Source: Corinectria fuckeliana
Taxonomy: Eukaryota > Ascomycota > Sordariomycetes > Hypocreales > Nectriaceae
Direction of reading: 5' to 3'
NCBI GenBank assembly: GCA_019137255.1
Contig: WPDH01000074.1
Location: 124,001 to 188,000 of the forward strand
DNA: 64,000 nt
In this document: one piece after another, positions 55,152-64,000 of the stretch
How the letters are laid out: every line of letters begins with the position of its first letter
Position numbering within the stretch: the first letter of the stretch is position 1
Made by a program: the position numbers and the translations under genes
Notes under the pieces: model-generated
The model's input: only the letters and a program-made list of their open reading frames with translations
Database searches by the model: none
Told to the model about the DNA's origin: nothing

Positions 55152-57748
55152 ATGGCTGCCCTCGGCGAAGATCTGCTGAGCACCGTCAACAAGCTGCAAG
55201 ATCTGGTCTTCAACACCATTGGCAGCGACTCGCTTGATCTGCCCCAGATCGTACGCATCACGTATTCCCTAATTGATGGTGCGCCTTTTGGCTGACTCGT
55301 CCAGGTTGTCGTCGGATCCCAGTCGGCTGGAAAGTCGTCGGTGCTAGAAAACATCGTTGGCCGGGACTTCCTACCGCGAGGAAGCGGCATCGTCACTCGC
55401 CGTCCCCTGATCCTGCAGCTCATCAACGTCCCCGACGACGAGTCCGCCCCCGATCCTACCGCCGACCCGTATCACTCCCCCGGTGCCGCCCGCCGCTCCG
55501 AGTGGGCAGAGTTCCATCACATTCCCAGCCGGAAATTCAACGACTTTTCTGATGTCAAGCGGGAGATCGAAAACGAGACGGCTCGCGTGGCCGGTAGCAA
55601 CAAGGGCATCAACAGACAGCCCATCAACCTGAAGGTCTACTCGCCCTACGTCCTCAACCTGACGCTGGTTGATCTCCCCGGCCTGACAAAGGTAACTCTT
55701 CCCCGTGCCGTCACTTGTTCATCGTCAATGGAGCCCCACTGATCCGAACTTTTTGTCCAGGTTCCCATCGGCGACCAGCCTACCGACATCGAGAAGCAGA
55801 CTCGAAATCTCATATCCGAATATATTGCAAAGCCCAACAGTATTGTCCTTGCCGTCTCCCCCGCGAACGTCGATATCGTCAACTCAGAAGCATTGAAGCT
55901 CGCCCGCCATGTCGACCCTCTCGGCAGGAGGACCATTGGCGTCCTGACCAAGGTTGACTTGATGGACCATGGCACCAATGCTCTGGACATTCTCTCCGGC
56001 CGTGTCTACCCGCTGAAACTGGGGTTCATTGGTGTCGTGAACCGCTCACAGCAGGATATCCTGGGCAACAAGCCCATGGAGGAGGCTCTCCAGGCCGAGG
56101 CCGACTTTTTCAAGCACCACCCTGCCTATCGCAACATCGCGAACCGATGTGGCACCCAGTTCCTCGCAAAGACTCTCAACACTACATTGATGGGCCACAT
56201 CCGAGAGCGATTGCCCGATATCAAGGCCCGACTCAACACCCTCATGGGCCAGACTCAGCAGGAGCTGGCCAGCTATGGCGACATGCACTTCAGTGGCAAG
56301 GAACATCGCGGCTCTCTCATCCTTCAACAAATGACTCGCTTCGCCACCTCCTTTATCTCCTCCATTGATGGTACCTCGACCGAGATTTCGACCAAGGAGC
56401 TCTGTGGTGGTGCGCGCATCTACTACATATTCAACTCTGTGTTTGGGAGCTCACTCGATACCATCGACCCTACCTGCAACCTTTCCGCTCTCGACATCCG
56501 AACAGCGATCCGAAACTCCACTGGTCCCCGTCCGAGTCTCTTCGTTCCCGAGATGGCCTTTGACCTCCTGGTGAAGCCCCAGATCAAGCTCCTGGAGATT
56601 CCCAGTCAGCGTTGTGTTGAACTGGTCTATGAGGAGCTCATCAAGATCTGCCACACTTGCGGTTCCACAGAGCTGTCTCGCTACCCGAGGCTGCAGGCCA
56701 AGCTCATCGAGACTGTCTCCGACCTTCTCCGTGAGAGACTGGGCCCTGCCTCGTCGTACGTTGAGTCCCTCATTTCGATCCAGCGCGCCTACATCAACAC
56801 CAACCACCCCAACTTCCTCGGCGCTGCTGCTGCCATGAGCAACGTTGTCGGCGCTAAGCAAGAGCGTGAGCGAAAAAGACTGATCCAGGAGGAGCGTGAT
56901 CGCCGGGAAAAGCGACGAATGAAGGAACTCGAGGCTAACGGCGAAGGGCCCGAGGACGAGGATGGTGTCGCCGCGCCAGGTGACAAGCCTCCTGAGATCA
57001 CCGCCATTCGGAACAAGGCTACGAAGCCTCCTCGCAGCCTGTCACCTTCTATCCGGGAAAACGGCGCCGGCAGTCTGGCTACGGCAATGAGCTCTACCAC
57101 TCTGAACGGCCTCCGATCAGCGTCGCCAGGGCCAGCCAGACTCAACCAGCAAGGTCTAGGCGGTGCCCGGGATTCCTTCTTGAACTACTTCTTTGGCAAG
57201 GACGGAACCACTATTGGCGGCCCCTTGCCTAGCCCCATCAACGGGCGTCACCACCAGAGCTCAGCCTCTGAGCTTGGTTTCCCCGTTGTTCGTAGAGAGG
57301 AGAAGGTCCCCCACCGACCGTCTTCTGCTCAGGATGACGAGTATGATCGAACAGGGAAGAGCTATGGACTGGCTTCACATTTTGTAAGTTCACCAGTCTG
57401 TATCCCATCTGCACCCCAGTGGCTAACTCCTCCCAGGGCGAATCCAACGAACCTGCCATGACTGAACGCGAGGCTATGGAGACGGAGCTGATCAGGGCCC
57501 TCATCTCCTCATACTTCAACATCGTCCGCGAATCCATTGCCGACCAGGTCCCCAAGGCTGTCATGCACCTGCTCGTGAACCACTGCAAGGACGTGGTCCA
57601 GAACCGATTAGTGAGCGAGCTCTACAGGGAAGCCCTCTTCGAGGAGCTCCTTTACGAGGACGACACCGTCAAGAAGGAGCGCGAGAAGTGCGAGCGCCTG
57701 CTCCAGACCTATCGGGAGGCCGCCAAGATCATTGGCGAGGTGCTTTAA
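55152..57748 (+). CDS. DNM1: Dynamin-related GTPase Dnm1 (mitochondrial and peroxisomal fission)
   Basis: Exons 55152-55250, 55305-55691, 55761-57383 and 57437-57748 give 806 residues. GTPase motifs: G1 GSQSAGKS (37-44), G2 threonine in SGIVTRRP, G3 DLPG (156-159), G4 TKVD (about 226). Middle and stalk regions follow, then a variable charged/Ser-rich insert (about 525-700) starting ERKRLIQEERDRREKRRMKE, and a C-terminal GED (ALISSYFNIVRESIADQVPK and onward). The segment EWAEFHHIPSRKFNDFSDVK in the GTPase domain and the long insert B distinguish Dnm1 from the shorter Vps1. In yeast Dnm1 oligomerises on mitochondria via Fis1/Mdv1 and constricts them. Confidence 0.93.
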
Positions 57749-58442
57749 AGCGTAACCTAAGAAGAAGGCAAGAAGAAGGGGCGAGTGCAGTAATGAGCGT
57801 CACAGGATCTAGACACATGGGAGAAACAAGACGGATCGCGTTGAAACCAAGCGCGTTACAGGGCGACTGCACACATCTTGGTAGCACTACTCATGGAGGG
57901 GAGGTCTGTTGTAAACTTGTTCATTTTGTACACCACACCACCATCGATTGGCATTCGGATTTTGCCACTCAGCTACGGACGCCTGCGATGAAGAGGAAGA
58001 AGAAGAAGAAGAAGGGGGGGGAGGAGGGCTTGTATGTAAAAACAACCACTCGGCTCGCCATCCTCATCACACAATACATTGTACTACTTGTTCAGCTCAC
58101 GATACAAAAGTATGCATCCCTAGGTAGAGGCCGTTATAGTACTAAGGGACCAAGAGAGAAACGTCACTTTGAGAAGGCCATAGAAGAGGTGGATGCTCAA
58201 GGTTTTAAGTCGTAACATCGGGACCTGAGTTGCGGAATTCGTGTCGCTCCTTGGTAGCATAGGCTGACGAGCCACAGGCCGAATGCTGAATCTGCAAAAC
58301 ATCACCACATTGAACGCAAGCTCAGAAACGCCCAGTGAGAACGAGGTGACAGTACATATGATCCATATTCTACATGTGCTGACTTGAAGATGTCCTCATG
58401 GAAACAAGCCATCCTGGCATGAAGAAATCTACTCGCCATTAT
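57749..58442. other. Convergent intergenic region
   Basis: 694 bp between the DNM1 and F-box gene stops. Contains an AAG-rich tract near 57990-58016. No gene is supported. Confidence 0.4.
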
Positions 58443-61400
58443 CTAGTGTCTGCTCTGGCGTGGCAAAGATTCCCCAGAGCTTGTCGCTGGATACCGCGGG
58501 TCGTAATCCTCACGTTCGGGTCTTGAGCCTGGTCGGCCTTGTAGTACTGACGCTGGTCTTGACTCATTTGCATATCCGATTGCTCTAGGATCCAAATGCT
58601 CGTGAACAGGCTCATATGCTGGATACGCACCCGAGCCTCTAGGTGCAGACGGCTGGGTTTCAAAGGCGCGAGAGTCGTATACATCCCTCCAGATAGGGCG
58701 TTTGATGAGGTAATTGCCTCGAGGGTCACGGACTTCGACAAGCTCGTAAGCCTCAGCCGGGGGGCCAGATGGGGGAGACGCGCCGTCATAGTACGCCCGG
58801 TGTGGAACATGCTCCGGCTCGTGACGATGCGTTTGTGGCGCATATCTCGGTCTGGGATCTCTGTCTTGGTAGTCCGCCGGAGGATATCGGTCATATCGAG
58901 GAGACTGAGGGTGATGGCGCATTTCGGAGCCTCGCCCTGGGTCATCGCGGTATGCAATCCGGGGAGCGCTTGGGTGTGGCTCCAGAGGCCTAGTCGCCCG
59001 GCCTAGCTCCCGGCCCGACTCATCAACATATATGATTTCTTCGTGCGCCCGTTCGAGGTGGGACTCCAGAGCATCTAGGAGACCGAACCCGTCATCTTCC
59101 AGACGAGTTGCCGTTGGATTTGGAGGAGGTGGTTCCATCGTTCTTCCTACTTGTGGAAGCTCCTCTTCCCATCTTTTATGACGAGGAGGAGGAGGAAGAG
59201 GAGGAGTCCTGTCCTGGGTATTCGGCTCCCTATTGGCATATCGTGGCGGTTCTATGTTGCGGTAATCGAGATCACCGTCGTCTCTGACATGGGGCCGACG
59301 ATAGTTGTGAGGAGAGCCAGAACGCATATGACCAGTTTGAACTTCTCGTCGATGATCCGGCATGGAGCTCTGCTCTATCTGACTAAGATCTGACCCTGGA
59401 TAGAGATCTGAGCGACAAGACTTCTGCGCGGAGCCTTCATGAGGGTATCTGCCTTGCATCTCTTCAACTCGGTTCTTCTTGCCGTAAATTTCACTGGCCG
59501 GTCGCAGATCTGGTATGTCGCGTGGAGATGGGTTGTATATTTGAGTGTGAGGGGGCACCGGGCTGCTTGGCGCCGCCACTTCCCGAGTGCCGTCATGTTC
59601 GTGACGTTGAGAGTCTTCAATTGCCAATGGCTTCCGACCGTTTCCAGAAATATTCCCTTCATGTTGGCGAATGTAAGAGACGTTGGGTCGCGCGTCATGA
59701 TCCTCATCTGGCTTGCGCTTTCTCGACTGTGGCCCTCTGTTTGGGAGGTTATCCGGGCGCATCTCCTTGTAAGCCGAAGGGAGAGCAGCCTTAATGAGGT
59801 CAGAAACAGGGCCATGCGTCCTCGAAATAATTTCCAACGAGGGTAGGACAGACAGATCGGGTAATGATATCATGTCGGTTTGCCAATCCTTTGGAGGGAG
59901 ACCCCGGGACACTAGACCTTCGATGTGATTCTTGTTGAAGTGGTTTGCCAACTGGGGTAGTGAGAAATTCGTCTTTTCTTGGGGGTTATGGCTCGTGGAA
60001 CAAGCTTGACACGCCAGGCCGTTGGTATTCCTAATGGACCGCAGTTCCCTATGTTTAGACAAACCATCGATGAACATGGCCAAGGGCGCAGCTTCGGCAT
60101 ATTCGTTCCGGAACGTCTTTGCTATGCAATGAATAACCACGTGTATCTTCACGGGTGCAGAAAGTTCCTTTACACCCGCAAACTTGTTCCACGTCTCCTT
60201 CACAACCTTGATCATGGTTTTGAGCCGCGTCTTATATGCATCAACTGGGGACTGATTGTCATACGGTCCTCGAGCATCCGGGTATGGAGTGTATTCGGAC
60301 CCAGAGGGTGCTGAGCTGACATGTGGTTCGTAGCCTCTAGGAGGCTCGTGGGATTGAAATGGAGCCCCGTAAGACGGTCTTGCGGGGTATGAAGGATAAC
60401 CCTCATCCTGTGCATAAGAGAGAGGATGTTGGGGGGCTGCATACAGAGGCTGTCCACTTTGCTCGTAGAGATTCGGTGCTGGGAAAGATGCATGATGTCC
60501 GACGTTGAATTGATGAGCGGGTAGTGGAGCTCCATAGCTAGGCATCGGGAACCCAGTCAGGAACCCAGTCGGTAGCCCTGGTTGATATACTTGAAGGCTA
60601 TGGTGAGCCTGTGCGGCAGTGGAAGACTGCGTCGCGACAGAAGACTGGCTGGTCTGAGAAAATTCTGGATGGCGGGGATCTGGACTGAAAGGAGGCACTG
60701 CCGGCCATTCTGCTCTCCAGCTTACAACGACGCTTCCCACACTAAGGGCGCTCGTGTGCTTAGCCGCGTAATGCTGAACTACACCTTCGAACCCATAGTA
60801 TTTGGGGTTTCCCTGGCAGCCGTTGCACAGGAAAAGCTCTTTGCGGTACGGTTCTGTATGAGGTTTGATTTTGAAGTCAAAAATCCACTTCATGTTCTCC
60901 AAGGTCAGTTTCTGGGTCCATGGACCTTTTGGAGGGTCCAGAATCGGTTGTCGGCCAGCTGCCAAGGCCGCTGCCGTGTCTTTCGCAACCTCAGCATAGA
61001 ATCTCTTGCGCACGTAGAGCAGGACTTCGGCTGCGAACTGAGAGCAATTTCTTTTCTTCACTTTCTTGCCATCGTTCCAGCCGTCGCGGATAATCTCATC
61101 GGCAAAGTTCGATATCCGAGCACGCAGAGGACCTTGTATGTCGTCCCAGTCCTTGTCAGCGACCTCTTGGGGTCCGCTGGAGACCTCGGTACTCTCTTTC
61201 TGGGTCACCAATCTCTCCTGGAGAGCTCGAGTATTGGCAACGGCTTCTTTGTCTCTCGACTCGGCCTCTTCTCTCTGAGCAAGGAGTCGCGGCTTCAAAA
61301 GCTCCCATGCGTTGTCGTCAAGGGGGGTGATGATCTGTAAAGCCGCCTGGAAAGATGGGATGTGAGCGAGAACACTTGCATTAAGGGGAGGGTGAAGGAG

Positions 61401-62813
61401 CAATGCGCGACGCTCGATCTCTGTGCGTCTCTTAGACTTGAGCGCGGCCACCTGTTCTTTAGTCCTCCTCTGCTGTACCTGGGGACGCGATTGAGCGTCA
61501 TTCGCGTCGGGTTTCTTTGCTAGACCAGGGATTCCGTTCCGATCTGAAGGCTGTCGAAGATTCTCAGCTTGTCCACGACTCTGGAGAGCGTTCTCTGAAG
61601 TATGGCCAGATGATGGATGTAAGGAAGAAACCCCAACGCTGTTATTCTTGGCGGGCTCTAGGTGTGCAGGAGAAACACTACTCGGGTATGTCCGCATCCG
61701 ATGGACTCCCCCAGCCAAGTCCCATTTCTCCCAACGGGACGCATCGGCTAAAGCTTGCTTGCCCCGAATCTCGAGACCCTTGACCCATTCCTCAGCAGCG
61801 GCAGAGCCCAGCAACTTGACTGCCACAAACTCCGACTTGATCTGCTCAAGATGATGCGACCAGAAGACCTTGATCACATGCGGTTGCGTAGGTACATTGC
61901 CAGTCTGCAAAACACGGGGCGGAATCACATTTAGCTGGTCCGTGACGAACACCACAGGAAGAGCTGGAAGGAGGAGCGTGGGAATCGAAGGAGACAATAG
62001 AACGTCGATTTCCTGCAGATTGAGTGAGATGAAGCAGTTTCCGACGCGCAAGTTAGTACATACCTTAACGCTCTTGATAGCAAAGCAGCTTCCACATGTA
62101 GACACGGAAAACGGAAAGACAGGAGAGACGCCCTTGGCGCCTGGCCCGCGATGCCATTGATCGCTAGCCGTAGTGCTCTGCAAGTCACCCTTGCGAGCGC
62201 AAAACTGACAGGAAAGGGAGCAGGCAAGACGCCACATCTCCAGTTCTGACTTGCCCTTCAACGGGGCCGGCATACGAGGCCAGAACAGCCGCCTCGAGGT
62301 TTGCCATATGAAGTCAGGCTTCAATAGTTGAAGGGCGTTGAGGGAAGCAGAATAGTGGGATGAAAAGGTGACAGAAGGACAAGGATGTAGACACGTATGG
62401 AAGAGTTTGTTGACAAGCAACAAACGGCCCAGAACCCTGGGTGGAAGCAAGGTGAAGATATGGTGCCATATCTCCGCTGGGAGTTGTTTCGCCCGATCCA
62501 CCGCAGAGCCCGGGGTAACTCTTGAGCCTCCTGGCTCGTCCTCGTCTAATCTTACTCTCTTTGCGTGTATGGGCTGATCGAGACTCGGGGAATCCGGCGG
62601 CTTTCGTTTGATGTTCATAGACCCATTAGGTTTCGGTATTTCGTTGGGAAGTGACTCGGCAGGATCGTCACCGCCAGTGTTCGTAGACTGGGCGTTGGAG
62701 TCAGCAGTTGTAGAAATGTCTGGGCTGTATGGATCGTCGTCGGCCTGCGCAGGTTCGGTGAGCATTGCATCCGTGGCACATTCCCCAGACTCTCCTATTC
62801 GTGGAGAGGACAT
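58443..62813 (-). CDS. Large F-box protein with zinc-finger-like motifs
   Basis: The frame is open from the ATG at 62813 to the stop at 58443. A likely 51-nt intron at 62063-62013 (GTATGT, a TACTAAC branch point, CTGCAG) is in phase and stop-free; removing it gives 1439 residues. An F-box lies near residues 110-150 (LPAEIWHHIFTLLPPRVLGR followed by LLLVNKLFHTCL), with a CxxC pair just after (LSCQFCARKGD). Two Cys2-His2-like patterns occur: CNGCQGNPKYYGF...VQHYAAKH near residue 640 and CQACSTSH...LANHFNKNH near 915. The C-terminal 500 residues are Arg/Pro/Glu/Tyr-rich and disordered. It probably links a substrate to SCF through Skp1; the zinc-finger-like parts could recognise the substrate. 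Exact family not recognised. Confidence 0.8.
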   Translation of the reverse strand: MSSPRIGESGECATDAMLTEPAQADDDPYSPDISTTADSNAQSTNTGGDDPAESLPNEIPKPNGSMNIKRKPPDSPSLDQPIHAKRVRLDEDEPGGSRVTPGSAVDRAKQLPAEIWHHIFTLLPPRVLGRLLLVNKLFHTCLHPCPSVTFSSHYSASLNALQLLKPDFIWQTSRRLFWPRMPAPLKGKSELEMWRLACSLSCQFCARKGDLQSTTASDQWHRGPGAKGVSPVFPFSVSTCGSCFAIKSVKVCTNLRVGNCFISLNLQEIDVLLSPSIPTLLLPALPVVFVTDQLNVIPPRVLQTGNVPTQPHVIKVFWSHHLEQIKSEFVAVKLLGSAAAEEWVKGLEIRGKQALADASRWEKWDLAGGVHRMRTYPSSVSPAHLEPAKNNSVGVSSLHPSSGHTSENALQSRGQAENLRQPSDRNGIPGLAKKPDANDAQSRPQVQQRRTKEQVAALKSKRRTEIERRALLLHPPLNASVLAHIPSFQAALQIITPLDDNAWELLKPRLLAQREEAESRDKEAVANTRALQERLVTQKESTEVSSGPQEVADKDWDDIQGPLRARISNFADEIIRDGWNDGKKVKKRNCSQFAAEVLLYVRKRFYAEVAKDTAAALAAGRQPILDPPKGPWTQKLTLENMKWIFDFKIKPHTEPYRKELFLCNGCQGNPKYYGFEGVVQHYAAKHTSALSVGSVVVSWRAEWPAVPPFSPDPRHPEFSQTSQSSVATQSSTAAQAHHSLQVYQPGLPTGFLTGFPMPSYGAPLPAHQFNVGHHASFPAPNLYEQSGQPLYAAPQHPLSYAQDEGYPSYPARPSYGAPFQSHEPPRGYEPHVSSAPSGSEYTPYPDARGPYDNQSPVDAYKTRLKTMIKVVKETWNKFAGVKELSAPVKIHVVIHCIAKTFRNEYAEAAPLAMFIDGLSKHRELRSIRNTNGLACQACSTSHNPQEKTNFSLPQLANHFNKNHIEGLVSRGLPPKDWQTDMISLPDLSVLPSLEIISRTHGPVSDLIKAALPSAYKEMRPDNLPNRGPQSRKRKPDEDHDARPNVSYIRQHEGNISGNGRKPLAIEDSQRHEHDGTREVAAPSSPVPPHTQIYNPSPRDIPDLRPASEIYGKKNRVEEMQGRYPHEGSAQKSCRSDLYPGSDLSQIEQSSMPDHRREVQTGHMRSGSPHNYRRPHVRDDGDLDYRNIEPPRYANREPNTQDRTPPLPPPPRHKRWEEELPQVGRTMEPPPPNPTATRLEDDGFGLLDALESHLERAHEEIIYVDESGRELGRATRPLEPHPSAPRIAYRDDPGRGSEMRHHPQSPRYDRYPPADYQDRDPRPRYAPQTHRHEPEHVPHRAYYDGASPPSGPPAEAYELVEVRDPRGNYLIKRPIWRDVYDSRAFETQPSAPRGSGAYPAYEPVHEHLDPRAIGYANESRPASVLQGRPGSRPEREDYDPRYPATSSGESLPRQSRH
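62013..62063 (-). other. Stop-free 51-nt intron in the large F-box gene
   Basis: GTATGT donor, TACTAAC branch point and CTGCAG acceptor, 51 nt (17 codons), no stop in frame. Either form can be translated. Confidence 0.75.
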
Positions 62814-63425
62814 TGCTTCGCAGCAACGTGACCATGGACAGATACGTCGGAGGGAAAACAGCAAGAAAAGCTTGCCAGATCAGGCTGCAATGCAAGCATA
62901 GGAAACGTAACACTTGTCAGGCTGGGCTAGAAAGTCGCAACGATGGTGTTTCAATCGTTGCAGGGTGGCCAGACAAACAAAGAATCATGGGAATTATGCT
63001 TCCCTTAAGCCCTTTCTGCGATCATGGGTGATTTGCAAAAGTGTCGGAAGGGATCGGGACGGTGGTGTTGGAGTGAATGTGAAGAAAGGAAAGCTCGTGG
63101 ATGAGTGGGAGGAAAAGAAGCAGGTTGCAAATCGCTGGTAATATGACGTAAGCAGCCCATTCACAAACTTTATGGTCCCTCTTAGGTAGTAGGTATGTAC
63201 CACCACCCCATATACATCGTAGCAAACATATTACGTAGGTATCTACGAACAGTAAGGTAAATCCTAGTAAGCAGAACTATGGACAGTTATACGTCGCTTG
63301 GTGGATTGTGAACCCTATTTTTCTTTGGTGAAGTTGAAGTGTTGAGTGGATTCCCCCCCCTGAATTCCAACATATAGGTAATCATCAACATGAATCCTAG
63401 TATAGGTATCGTACATGGTCGTTCA
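62814..63425. other. Intergenic between two minus-strand genes
   Basis: 612 bp: leader and promoter of the large F-box gene plus the 3' UTR of the next gene. TAGGTAGTAGGTATG-type motifs at 63185-63245. No gene is supported. Confidence 0.4.
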
Positions 63426-64000
63426 TCACTGCATGTTCATGCCATCACCTCCTCCACCTGTTCCTCTTCTGCTACTACCGTCACGACTTCCCCCCCCTGT
63501 CGCTCCAAGGGTGCCACTTGCTGAGTTTTGATCGGGGGAAGACTGATCAGCTCCCGCACCATAAATCTGAAAGCTTTGGTCGGCTCCCCAGTTCGTCACC
63601 TGGGCGTAGTTCTCAAACGCGTTCTATCCAATTCATTAGCCATGGGTTGCTTTTGGGTGTGCTAAATGCGTGACTTACCCAGTCAAAGTTAGTGTTGAGG
63701 TCAATCCCAGTGCTGGAGCCACTTCCCATGCTATTAAACATCGAGGAGAAAGGAGATGCTGGACCTGGAGCGCCGAATCCTTCCATCTGCATGTTGATGC
63801 CCTCGGGGCCAGACACGCCAAAGTCCATTCCCATAAATGGAGCGGTATTGGGCGTAGAGAATGGGTTCATCCCGGTGTTGAACTCCGTCAGGCCTTGTGG
63901 TGAAATGAAACCGTGAGCCACAGCCTCGGAAGGGTCGATCCCCATAGAAGAAGTCAAGTCCTGCATCGGGTCTACCTGTGGACCTGGCTGAGCCTCGTCG
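63426..64000 (-). CDS. 3' end of an unrecognised gene (5' part outside window)
   Basis: Two exons, 64000-63679 (open to the window edge) and 63623-63426, with a 55-nt intron (GTAAGT...GATAG) joined after Asp-Trp. The visible 173 residues are Gly/Ser/Asn/Met-rich and disordered, for example SSMFNSMGSGSSTGIDLNTN, then FDWNAFENYAQVTNWGADQS, ending in a Gly/Arg-rich tail (SRDGSSRRGTGGGGDGMNMQ). This composition is common in the C-terminal parts of fungal transcription factors, but no DNA-binding domain is in the window, so I do not name it. Confidence 0.7.

Noticed and set aside
55152..57748. Assignment as Vps1
   Set aside because: Length (806 residues), the EWAEFHHIPSRKFNDF segment in the GTPase domain and the long charged insert B fit Dnm1 rather than the shorter Vps1.
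1..64000. tRNA, rRNA, CRISPR, phage or bacterial-type operons
   Set aside because: A visual search for tRNA B-box sequence gave only matches inside coding exons (for example near 9811 and 35580). No array or prokaryotic features were seen.

Overview
The window is nuclear DNA of a filamentous ascomycete (Pezizomycotina, most likely a Sordariomycete). The evidence is short GT-AG introns (about 50-105 nt) with CTNAC-like branch points, GC-rich coding sequence, monocistronic genes on both strands, and fungal versions of conserved eukaryotic proteins. I see no transposon, CRISPR array, viral gene, rRNA or convincing tRNA. Exon joins below were worked out by hand from splice motifs, reading phase and family conservation; no transcript evidence was available.

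Layout. 1-5697: 3' part of a giant Ala/Glu-rich repeat protein. 7.3-13.3 kb: TMF/Sgm1-like Golgi coiled coil (+), proteasome chaperone NAS6 (-), spliceosomal WD40 PRP46 (+). 13.4-21.4 kb: ORC1 (-), an unrecognised 502-aa protein (+), prefoldin 5 (-), mitochondrial prolyl-tRNA synthetase (-). 21.7-30.7 kb: NOC1/CBF (+), an unrecognised 154-aa protein (-), a mitochondrial hotdog thioesterase (+), APS kinase MET14 (+), V-ATPase subunit C (-). 31.7-36.9 kb: a Gln-rich AT-hook protein (+) and an F-box protein (-). 36.9-42.5 kb: a gene-poor 5.5 kb stretch. 42.5-50.7 kb: an unrecognised 353-aa protein (+), VPS37 (-), nucleoporin NUP84/107 (-), CMC4 (-), SUMO (+). 51-63 kb: a LIM protein (-), COX19 (-), dynamin DNM1 (+), a 1.4k-residue F-box/zinc-finger-like protein (-). 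The right edge holds the 3' end of an unrecognised gene (-).

The genes are mainly housekeeping and do not form one pathway. There is a mild mitochondrial theme: prolyl-tRNA synthetase, thioesterase, two twin-CX9C proteins and the fission dynamin. Many neighbours are tightly convergent (64-193 bp between stops) or share a divergent promoter. The most interesting points are: the 11-copy basic repeat module of the first protein; a perfect inverted repeat carrying an MluI cell-cycle box core next to the ORC1 start; a CYS3-consensus site upstream of the APS kinase; two genes whose first coding exon is the ATG alone; 13- and 14-nt microexons; a stop-free 51-nt intron in the large F-box gene; and TAGGTA/TACCTA motifs that recur in most spacers. 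I found no clear new multi-gene system. The best novelty candidates are the repeat protein, the three unrecognised complete proteins and the F-box/zinc-finger-like protein.
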